This document shows positions 1 to 5,523 of a stretch of 5,523 nucleotides of DNA, piece by piece. Below the pieces are notes generated by a model, which made no database searches, was not told where the DNA came from, and saw only the letters and a list, made by a program, of their open reading frames with translations. Numbering within the stretch: position 1 is the stretch's first letter; every line of letters begins with the position of its first letter. This DNA is from Lachnospiraceae bacterium UBA2868 (lineage in GTDB: Bacteria; Bacillota_A; Clostridia; Lachnospirales; Lachnospiraceae), in contig DEEW01000199.1 of NCBI GenBank assembly GCA_002350465.1, positions 2,171 to 7,693 on the forward strand, read 5' to 3'. Position numbers and translations under genes: made by a program.

Positions 1-1905
1 GGGACCGATGACAGGATATATGCCATAGCAGAGCTGCTGCGACGTGATTTTCCGGAAGGAGAGATAGCCGGGATAACGGGCATAGATATATTCTTCATCA
101 ATAAATTCGCCGGTATTGTCAGGATGGAAAAGAGGCTTTCTTGTGCCGTAAAAGATCCGGGCATATTGTATGGGGCAAAGCGCATGGGATTTTCCGACAG
201 GGAGATAGGTATCTTATGGAACATGACAGCACATGAGGTATTCGATCTCAGAAAGAGCGCGGACATCCGTCCTGTCTACAAGATGATCGATACATGCGCT
301 TCCGAGTTTGAATCGTATGTTCCGTATTTTTATTCGACTTATGAAACTGAAAACGAGTCGGTGATAACAAACAGGAAGAAGATCATAGTCCTAGGTTCCG
401 GGCCGATACGTATAGGCCAGGGAGTGGAGTTTGATTATTCGACTGTTCATGCCGTTACTACGATTCGCGAGATGGGTTATGAGGCCATAATAATCAACAA
501 TAATCCGGAGACTGTTTCAACGGATTATACTACATCAGATAAACTGTATTTTGAGCCTTTGTGTACAGAGGATGTTGTCAACATAATCGAAATGGAACAG
601 CCCGACGGTGTCATTGCCATACTTGGCGGCCAGACTGCTATCAATCTTGCGGAACCTTTAATGGAATACGGGGTCAAAATCATAGGAACCGGGTGCGATG
701 CCATAGAGCGGGCGGAGAACAGGGATGCATTCGAGAAGGTTCTGCTTGACCTGTCTATTCCGCAGCCAAAGGGTGTTGCGGTAACGGATATTGAGGAAGG
801 GGTAAATGCGGCAAAGGATATCGGGTATCCGGTGCTTGTACGCCCCAGTTTTGTACTCGGCGGCAGGGCTATGCAGATAGTGTCAAAAGAAGAGGAGATG
901 AGACACTATCTCAAAACCGCCGTCGAGATAGACGAGGATAAGCCGGTACTTGTTGATAAATATATTAAGGGCAAGGAAGTGGAGGTAGATGCCGTCTGTG
1001 ACGGAGTGGATGTATTCGTTCCGGGAATAATGGAGCTTGTGGAGCGTACAGGCGTGCATTCCGGAGACTCCATAAGTGTGTATCCGCCCTTCTCTCTTTC
1101 CGACAGTGTCAAAGGCACGATACTGGAATATACGAAGAAGCTTGGGCTCGGAATCGGTATAGTCGGACTCTTTAATATCCAGTTCATTGTTGATGAAAGC
1201 GACAGCGTTTATATAATCGAGGTTAACCCCAGATCATCCAGAACAGTGCCTTTTTTGTCAAAGGCAACGGGGTATTCTCTTGCAGATATCGCGACGAAGT
1301 GCATCCTCGGTATCAGCTTAAAAGAGCAGGGAATCTTCTCTATTTATCCTGATGAGAGCAAACGCTGGTGTGTTAAAGTCCCCGCTTTTTCCTTCTCGAA
1401 GCTTAAAGGAATGGACTCATATCTGTCGCCCGAGATGAAGTCAACAGGTGAGGCGATAGGATACGACGACAAGCTCCATCGGGCAATGTATAAGGCCCTT
1501 ATTGCATCGGGACTTAAGATCAGAAATTATGGAACCGTGATTGTCTCTCTTGCCGATGAAGATAAGATCGAGGGCATGCCGCTTATCAAGCGATTTTACG
1601 ATATGGGATTTAATATCGAGGCAACTTCCCTTACGGGGAAATACCTCAAGGATTACGGCGTTAAGACCCGTATCCGGAAGAAGCTGTCAGAGGGAAGCGA
1701 AGAGATACTCGATGCGATCCGCTCGGGAAATGTTGCGTATGTTATCAACAGCCGTGCGGTTCTCTCCGGCATCCATTATGAGGACGGTGCTGCAATAAGG
1801 CGCTGTGCCATCGAGAATAACGTTACGATTTTTACATCTCTTGACACGGTAAGGGTGCTGCTTGACGTACTTGAAGAACTGACGATCAAAGTCTCCACGA
1901 TATGA
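1..1905 (+). CDS. carB: Carbamoyl-phosphate synthase large chain, 5'-truncated by window edge
   Basis: Makes carbamoyl phosphate from bicarbonate, two ATP and ammonia tunnelled from the CarA glutaminase subunit, feeding pyrimidine and arginine synthesis in the cytoplasm. The frame is open from base 1, so the ATG at 124 is an internal Met; about 634 of a usual ~1,065-1,075 residues are visible. Numbering codons from base 1: the tail of the oligomerisation domain (GTDDRIYAIAEL at the start, then IRPVYKMIDTCASEFE), the second (carbamate-phosphorylating) half beginning near 128 with VLGSGPIRIGQG, an ATP-grasp with RPSFVLGGRAM (281-291), and metal ligands Gln394, Glu407 and Asn409 (IEVNPRSSRT), matching E. 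coli Gln829, Glu841 and Asn843. An MGS-like allosteric domain follows from about 511 to the end; its ATSLTGKYL motif (Thr542, Thr545) matches the UMP phosphate-binding region of E. coli, so feedback by UMP is plausible. The sequence looks intact and catalytically complete. purF follows after 42 bases. The N-terminal half lies outside the window. Confidence 0.97.
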   Translation, partial: GTDDRIYAIAELLRRDFPEGEIAGITGIDIFFINKFAGIVRMEKRLSCAVKDPGILYGAKRMGFSDREIGILWNMTAHEVFDLRKSADIRPVYKMIDTCASEFESYVPYFYSTYETENESVITNRKKIIVLGSGPIRIGQGVEFDYSTVHAVTTIREMGYEAIIINNNPETVSTDYTTSDKLYFEPLCTEDVVNIIEMEQPDGVIAILGGQTAINLAEPLMEYGVKIIGTGCDAIERAENRDAFEKVLLDLSIPQPKGVAVTDIEEGVNAAKDIGYPVLVRPSFVLGGRAMQIVSKEEEMRHYLKTAVEIDEDKPVLVDKYIKGKEVEVDAVCDGVDVFVPGIMELVERTGVHSGDSISVYPPFSLSDSVKGTILEYTKKLGLGIGIVGLFNIQFIVDESDSVYIIEVNPRSSRTVPFLSKATGYSLADIATKCILGISLKEQGIFSIYPDESKRWCVKVPAFSFSKLKGMDSYLSPEMKSTGEAIGYDDKLHRAMYKALIASGLKIRNYGTVIVSLADEDKIEGMPLIKRFYDMGFNIEATSLTGKYLKDYGVKTRIRKKLSEGSEEILDAIRSGNVAYVINSRAVLSGIHYEDGAAIRRCAIENNVTIFTSLDTVRVLLDVLEELTIKVSTI

Positions 1906-1937
1906 CCGGGTGTGAGCTTATGGTTTGATTTTACAGC

Positions 1938-1942
1938 GGAGG
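1938..1942 (+). promoter_or_regulatory. Ribosome binding site that fixes the purF start
   Basis: GGAGG lies five bases before the ATG at 1948. It supports that codon over the in-frame GTG at 1912, which has only a weak GACCGGG-like stretch before it. The choice matters because only the ATG start gives the short propeptide expected for PurF. Confidence 0.85.
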
Positions 1943-1947
1943 TTTGC

Positions 1948-3336
1948 ATGGATAATATCCACGAAGAATGCGGTGTGTTCGGGGTATACAGCCGCGATAA
2001 TATAGATGCCGCAAAGTATATATACTACGGGCTTACGGCCCTGCAACACAGGGGGCAGGAGTCCTGCGGAATTGCGGTATGCGATACGTGCGGACCGATA
2101 GGAAACATTTGCGCACACAAGGATATGGGACTTGTAAGCGAGGTGTTTGAACCGAAGACTCTTGGAAAGCTTAGAGGAAATATCGGTATAGGTCACGTCA
2201 GGTACTCTACTTCCGGAGACAGCACAAGAGAAAACGCGCAGCCTGTATTTATCAATTACGCAAAGGGAACGGTTGCCCTTGCACATAACGGGAACATCAT
2301 AAACATAGGCGAAATAAGGGATGAGCTTCTGGGGGAAGGGGCAGCTTTTTCCGGCAATTCCGATTCCGAGGTCATTGCATATAAGATAGCGGAAGAGAGG
2401 ATGCACACGGCATCTATCGAGGAGGCTGCCGAAAACGTCAGCAAGCTCTTAAAAGGCGGATTTGCCCTGCTGGTATTAAGTCCCAGAAAGCTCCTGTGTA
2501 TACGCGATCCGTGGGGCCTGAAGCCCCTGTGCCTCGGAAGCGTTAACGGGGTATATGTCTGCGCTTCGGAAAGCAGTGCGCTTCATGCGGTCGGCGCCGA
2601 TTACGTCAGGGATGTCAGACCGGGGGAAATGGTAACGATCACGGAAGAAGGCGTGTCATCAAAAATCATAATGCACTCGGAAAGAGAGGCGCATTGTGTG
2701 TTTGAATACATATATTTTTCAAGGCTGGACTCTGTGATCGATGGTATAAGCGTTTATAATGCGCGCATTGAAGGGGGAAAATCACTTGCCGCACGTTTTC
2801 CGGCTGATGCGGATGTGGTGACGGGAGTGCCTGATTCGGGACTTGCGGCCGCAGCCGGTTTTGCAGAGTATGCGGGCATCCCGTTTAAGCTTGCATTTGC
2901 AAAGAACAGTTATGTGGGGAGGACATTTATTAAACCGACGCAGGAAGAGCGCGCAAGCGCGGTAATGATCAAACTCCGTGTTATAAGGGACGTTGTAAAG
3001 GACAAGAGGGTAGTCCTTATCGATGACTCTATTGTAAGAGGTACGACCCTTGCCAATCTCATAAACGAGATGCGAAAATTCGGTGCCAGGGAAGTTCATG
3101 TGCGGATATCGTCACCGCCTTTTTTACATCCCTGCTATTACGGTACTGATGTTCCGGACAACTCGGAACTTATAGCAAGCGGTCATACGAAAGAAGAGAT
3201 AAGAAAACGGATAGGAGCGGATTCACTGGAGTATTTGTGCATAGAAGACCTTGACCGTATGACAGGTGCTCTTCCGCTTTGCAAAGCATGTTTTGACGGA
3301 AGGTATCCGGTCACCTCTAAATTAAATTCAAAATGA
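1948..3336 (+). CDS. purF: Amidophosphoribosyltransferase (glutamine PRPP amidotransferase), Fe-S type
   Basis: Catalyses the first committed step of de novo purine synthesis: PRPP plus glutamine gives 5-phosphoribosylamine, glutamate and pyrophosphate. The ATG start gives 462 residues, usual for the family. The start MDNIHEECGVFGVY implies a seven-residue propeptide that is removed to expose the nucleophile Cys8 of the class II glutaminase domain. This domain also shows LQHRGQES, Arg85 in GHVRYST, and Asn114-Gly115 in AHNGN. The C-terminal phosphoribosyltransferase domain has the flexible-loop region KNSYVGRTFI and the PRPP motif VVLIDDSIVRGTT (355-367). Cys250, Cys396, Cys445 and Cys448 (CKAC) match the four [4Fe-4S] ligands of B. 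subtilis PurF, so this is the cluster-bearing, oxygen-sensitive type, usually inhibited by AMP and GMP (family knowledge). It lies 42 bases after carB with no clear promoter between, so co-transcription is likely. No PurR box was recognised. Confidence 0.97.
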   Translation: MDNIHEECGVFGVYSRDNIDAAKYIYYGLTALQHRGQESCGIAVCDTCGPIGNICAHKDMGLVSEVFEPKTLGKLRGNIGIGHVRYSTSGDSTRENAQPVFINYAKGTVALAHNGNIINIGEIRDELLGEGAAFSGNSDSEVIAYKIAEERMHTASIEEAAENVSKLLKGGFALLVLSPRKLLCIRDPWGLKPLCLGSVNGVYVCASESSALHAVGADYVRDVRPGEMVTITEEGVSSKIIMHSEREAHCVFEYIYFSRLDSVIDGISVYNARIEGGKSLAARFPADADVVTGVPDSGLAAAAGFAEYAGIPFKLAFAKNSYVGRTFIKPTQEERASAVMIKLRVIRDVVKDKRVVLIDDSIVRGTTLANLINEMRKFGAREVHVRISSPPFLHPCYYGTDVPDNSELIASGHTKEEIRKRIGADSLEYLCIEDLDRMTGALPLCKACFDGRYPVTSKLNSK

Positions 3337-3355
3337 AATTTTTAAAAATAAGGTG

Positions 3356-3384
3356 TTGACAAATCAAAAATGCAGGTTTATATT
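3356..3384 (+). promoter_or_regulatory. Predicted sigma-A promoter for glnN
   Basis: A perfect -35 box TTGACA (3356-3361) is followed by a 17-base spacer and a -10 box TATATT (3379-3384, five of six consensus bases). The A/T-rich stretch just upstream (about 3337-3350) could act as an UP element. Transcription would start near 3390-3392, giving a leader of about 130 bases before the glnN start codon. No -24/-12 sigma-54 pattern was seen. Activity is inferred from consensus only. Confidence 0.8.
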
Positions 3385-3401
3385 TTTTAAACATAAAGAG
3401 C

Positions 3402-3442
3402 AAAGGCGCTTTGGACGCAAGTCCGAGGCGCCTTTTTCTTTT
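3402..3442 (+). terminator. Intrinsic terminator in the glnN leader (probable attenuator)
   Basis: A continuous 15-bp stem pairs 3402-3416 (AAAGGCGC, TTT, GGAC) with 3421-3435 (GTCC, GAG, GCGCCTTT), using two G-U pairs, around a GCAA (GNRA) tetraloop at 3417-3420. A tract of five T, one C and four T follows (3433-3442). This is a textbook Rho-independent terminator. It lies 66 bases after the purF stop but about 18 bases downstream of the predicted glnN -10 box. It would therefore end carB-purF transcripts and also act on transcripts from the glnN promoter, fitting attenuation. The antitermination signal is unknown. Confidence 0.85.
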
Positions 3443-3463
3443 GCCGAGGCACAAGGATCAAAT

Positions 3464-3492
3464 GGCTTTCGGAGATCGCGAATCCGACAGCC
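3464..3492 (+). promoter_or_regulatory. Second leader hairpin between terminator and glnN RBS
   Basis: GGCT (3464-3467) pairs with AGCC (3489-3492), and TCGGA (3469-3473) pairs with TCCGA (3483-3487), with one U-C mismatch between them and a nine-base loop (3474-3482). No T tract follows, so it is not a terminator. It sits directly beside a possible longer stem (3431-3444 with 3493-3506) that would enclose it and cover part of the Shine-Dalgarno. A regulatory role is inferred. The hairpin matches no riboswitch class I recognise. Confidence 0.45.
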
Positions 3493-3502
3493 GCAAGAAA
3501 AG

Positions 3503-3510
3503 AAGGAGGA
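3503..3510 (+). promoter_or_regulatory. Strong ribosome binding site of glnN
   Basis: AAGGAGGA, almost fully complementary to the 16S rRNA 3' end, lies nine bases before the ATG at 3520. Its 5' part belongs to a purine run (3493-3506) that can pair with the terminator's pyrimidine tract in read-through RNA. Confidence 0.88.
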
Positions 3511-3519
3511 CAAAATATT

Positions 3520-5523
3520 ATGGAACAATCAATCCCTGAACTTTTCGGAAGCCTTGTATTTTCAGATAAGATCATGAGAGAAAAGCTTCCGAAGGACATG
3601 TACAAAGCACTGAGGAAGACGATCGATAATAATACGCACTTAGAGCTTGACGTTGCCAATGCTGTTGCCGTTGCCATGAAGGAGTGGGCGGTGGAGATGG
3701 GAGCAACACATTTTACCCACTGGTTCCAGCCGATGACAGGCTACACGGCGGAAAAGCATGACAGCTTCATTTGCCCGGTAGATAAGGGGGAGGTCATAAT
3801 GGACTTCTCGGGTAAGGAACTTGTAAAGGGTGAGCCCGATGCATCAAGTTTTCCGTCAGGCGGTATAAGAGCAACATTTGAAGCGAGAGGCTATACGGCC
3901 TGGGACCCTACAAGCCCTGCATTTATCAAGGACGGAACACTCTATATACCGACAGCGTTCTGCTCATACAGCGGAGAAGCACTGGACAAGAAAACACCGC
4001 TGCTTCGCTCAATGGATGCCATAAGCCGTGAAGCGGTGAAGGTGCTTCACCTTCTTGGCAAAACGGAAGTTACAAATGTGCTTACAACAGTCGGGCCGGA
4101 GCAGGAATACTTCCTTATCGATCTTGAGGATTACAAGAAGAGAAAGGATCTGATCTTTACCGGAAGAACTCTTCTCGGAGCACCTGCACCGAAAGGTCAG
4201 GAGATGGACGATCACTATTTCGGAAATCTCCGCACAAGGGTTGCGGCATATATGCATGAGCTGGACAGGGAACTGTGGAAACTGGGAATTCCGGCCAAGA
4301 CAAAGCATAACGAAGTGGCTCCCTGCCAGCATGAACTGGCTCCGATCTTTGATACTACCAACGTGGCGGTTGATCATAACCAGCTTACGATGGAGATAAT
4401 GAAGAGAGTGGCAAAGAGGCATGGATTTGCCTGCCTGCTTCATGAGAAGCCTTTCGCGGGGATAAACGGATCAGGTAAACACAACAACTGGTCGCTTACA
4501 ACAAATACCGGGGAGAACCTGCTTAATCCCGGCAAGACTCCCGGAGAAAATACGGTATTTCTGATCTTTCTCTCGGCAGTTATACAGGCGGTTGACGATT
4601 ATGCGGATCTTTTAAGACTCTCGGTAGCAAGTGCCGGAAACGATCACAGGCTTGGGGCAAACGAAGCACCTCCGGCGATCATATCAATGTTTCTCGGAGA
4701 AGAACTTACGGCAGTGATCGAAGCTATCGAAAAGGATGAGTATTTCGGTAAGGTCGAGAAAGTTCAAATGGAGACCGGAGCAAAAGTTCTGCCGCATTTT
4801 GCCAAGGATTCGACGGACAGAAACAGAACTTCACCATTTGCGTTCACAGGGAATAAGTTCGAGTTCAGATCACTCGGCTCGTCGGTATCGATAGCGGGAC
4901 CGAATATAATGCTTAATACGGCTGTTGCGGAATCGCTTAGCATCTTCTATGAACAGCTAAAGGATACCGAACCCGCTAAGATGGATGAGGCGGCACGAAA
5001 GCTTGTAAAGGATACGATAATCAAGCATAAGAGGATCATATTCAACGGAAACGGGTATACCGATGAATGGGTTGAAGAAGCAAAAAGGAGAGGTTTATAC
5101 AATCTCAAGTCAACACCCGATGCAATGGGGGCGCTTATCGCCGACAAGAACAGGAAGATGTTCATAAAACACGGTATCTATTCCGATTCTGAGATGGAAT
5201 CAAGGTATGAGATAAGAATCGAGAACTATACGAAGACTGTTCACATCGAGGCTCTTACTCTGAAGGATATGATACAAAAGCAGTTTGCACCTGCTCTTAT
5301 GGATTACATTGATGATGTTACACAATCAGCATTATCAAGACAGGAGCTGGGAGTTACGGGAGCGGTTGACATCCAAAAGGATCTTATTGGCAAACTTACC
5401 GGTTACTATTCATCGGTTGTGGAGGCAACCGGGAAGCTGTCGGATGATATCGATAAGGCTGAGGCAATGGAGACCGATATCGAACAGGCAAGGTTCTACC
5501 ATGACACGGTACTTTCCGATATG
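3520..5523 (+). CDS. glnN: Glutamine synthetase type III, 3'-truncated by window edge (also annotated glnA)
   Basis: Forms glutamine from glutamate, ammonia and ATP, the main entry of ammonia into metabolism. It has 668 codons without a stop; the family is usually about 700-730 residues, so only the last few tens are missing. Type III character shows in THWFQPMTG near residue 70, FPSGGIRATFEARGY (from 111), GPEQEYF (192-198) and KHNEVAPCQHELAP (NEVA at 264-267). The active-site stretch HEKPFAGINGSGKHNNWS (308-325), RLGANEAPPA (377-386), and DRNRTSPFAF with KFEFRS (433-451) are all present. The C-terminal part (from about 570) is charged and probably helical, as in other GlnN proteins, which form dodecamers (family knowledge). 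No adenylylation tyrosine motif of enterobacterial GlnA was recognised. The start is set by the strong AAGGAGGA. It has its own promoter and a leader terminator, so expression is probably tuned to nitrogen supply by attenuation. In several Clostridia an ANTAR-domain antiterminator gene lies beside this gene; here that position is outside the window. Confidence 0.97.
   Translation, partial: MEQSIPELFGSLVFSDKIMREKLPKDMYKALRKTIDNNTHLELDVANAVAVAMKEWAVEMGATHFTHWFQPMTGYTAEKHDSFICPVDKGEVIMDFSGKELVKGEPDASSFPSGGIRATFEARGYTAWDPTSPAFIKDGTLYIPTAFCSYSGEALDKKTPLLRSMDAISREAVKVLHLLGKTEVTNVLTTVGPEQEYFLIDLEDYKKRKDLIFTGRTLLGAPAPKGQEMDDHYFGNLRTRVAAYMHELDRELWKLGIPAKTKHNEVAPCQHELAPIFDTTNVAVDHNQLTMEIMKRVAKRHGFACLLHEKPFAGINGSGKHNNWSLTTNTGENLLNPGKTPGENTVFLIFLSAVIQAVDDYADLLRLSVASAGNDHRLGANEAPPAIISMFLGEELTAVIEAIEKDEYFGKVEKVQMETGAKVLPHFAKDSTDRNRTSPFAFTGNKFEFRSLGSSVSIAGPNIMLNTAVAESLSIFYEQLKDTEPAKMDEAARKLVKDTIIKHKRIIFNGNGYTDEWVEEAKRRGLYNLKSTPDAMGALIADKNRKMFIKHGIYSDSEMESRYEIRIENYTKTVHIEALTLKDMIQKQFAPALMDYIDDVTQSALSRQELGVTGAVDIQKDLIGKLTGYYSSVVEATGKLSDDIDKAEAMETDIEQARFYHDTVLSDM

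Noticed and set aside
124..126. ATG at 124 as the start of an independent half-size CarB protein
   Set aside because: The frame is open to base 1 and the upstream residues match the CarB oligomerisation domain; no ribosome binding site precedes this ATG.
906..1187. Minus-strand reading frame inside carB
   Set aside because: It is a serine/threonine-rich shadow of the strongly conserved ATP-grasp coding sequence, with no ribosome binding site of its own. The same holds for the minus-strand frames within purF (1918-2444, 2782-3099) and glnN (4009-4443, 4947-5165).
2844..2853. Ten-base GC-rich palindrome TGCGGCCGCA within purF
   Set aside because: It encodes ordinary Ala-rich residues in a conserved part of PurF. 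A single palindrome (a NotI site) has no supporting context as an operator.
3324..3341. A/T-only inverted repeat (AAATTCA with TGAAATTT) over the purF stop as a terminator
   Set aside because: The stem is short, has a bulge and no G-C content to speak of. It is unlikely to terminate; the hairpin at 3402-3442 is far stronger.
3464..3492. ANTAR-type RNA hairpin (six-base loop with A at 1 and G at 4)
   Set aside because: The loop contains ATCGCG, but the stem leaves nine unpaired bases, the hairpin lies after the terminator, and no tandem partner is seen. The terminator loop is GCAA. The known ANTAR motif is therefore not supported.
3391..3519. Known riboswitch, T-box or cyanobacterial glutamine riboswitch in the glnN leader
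   Set aside because: No T-box sequence or other conserved core that I recognise is present, and the leader is too short for most classes.
3353..3577. Small + strand reading frame across the purF-glnN gap
   Set aside because: It begins at a GTG inside the promoter, lacks a ribosome binding site, runs through the terminator hairpin into glnN in another frame, and gives a low-complexity basic product.

Overview
The window carries three housekeeping genes, all on the + strand: the 3' part of carB (carbamoyl-phosphate synthase large chain), a complete purF (amidophosphoribosyltransferase), and a nearly complete type III glutamine synthetase (glnN, often annotated glnA). The organism is most likely an anaerobic Clostridia member, perhaps Lachnospiraceae. 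This rests on three things: a B. subtilis-type PurF with a short propeptide and four Fe-S cysteines, a type III glutamine synthetase, and strong AGGAGG-type ribosome binding sites with frequent AGA/AGG and ATA codons. The assignment is by family resemblance and was not computed. No mobile element, tRNA, rRNA, CRISPR array or sign of recent transfer was seen, and all three reading frames look intact.

Layout. Bases 1-1905 are the C-terminal ~634 codons of carB, cut by the window's left edge. After 42 bases comes purF (1948-3336), with its own ribosome binding site but no visible promoter, so it is probably co-transcribed with carB. A 183-base gap (3337-3519) holds a near-consensus sigma-A promoter (3356-3384), an intrinsic terminator hairpin (3402-3442) lying downstream of that promoter, a second hairpin (3464-3492) and a strong ribosome binding site (3503-3510). 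glnN starts at 3520 and runs off the right edge after 668 codons, probably a few tens of residues short of its end.

How the genes fit together. All three proteins sit at the glutamine node. GlnN makes glutamine from glutamate and ammonia. PurF spends glutamine amide nitrogen at the first committed step of purine synthesis. CarB, with the glutaminase subunit CarA (not in view), uses glutamine-derived ammonia to make carbamoyl phosphate for pyrimidines and arginine.

The part most worth a second look is the purF-glnN gap. A terminator placed about 10 bases after the expected transcription start of glnN, followed by sequences able to form competing pairings (one covering the Shine-Dalgarno), suggests that glnN is controlled by attenuation or antitermination. 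That is inferred from the sequence alone. The rest of the window looks ordinary, and I see no evidence of a wholly new system in the coding regions.
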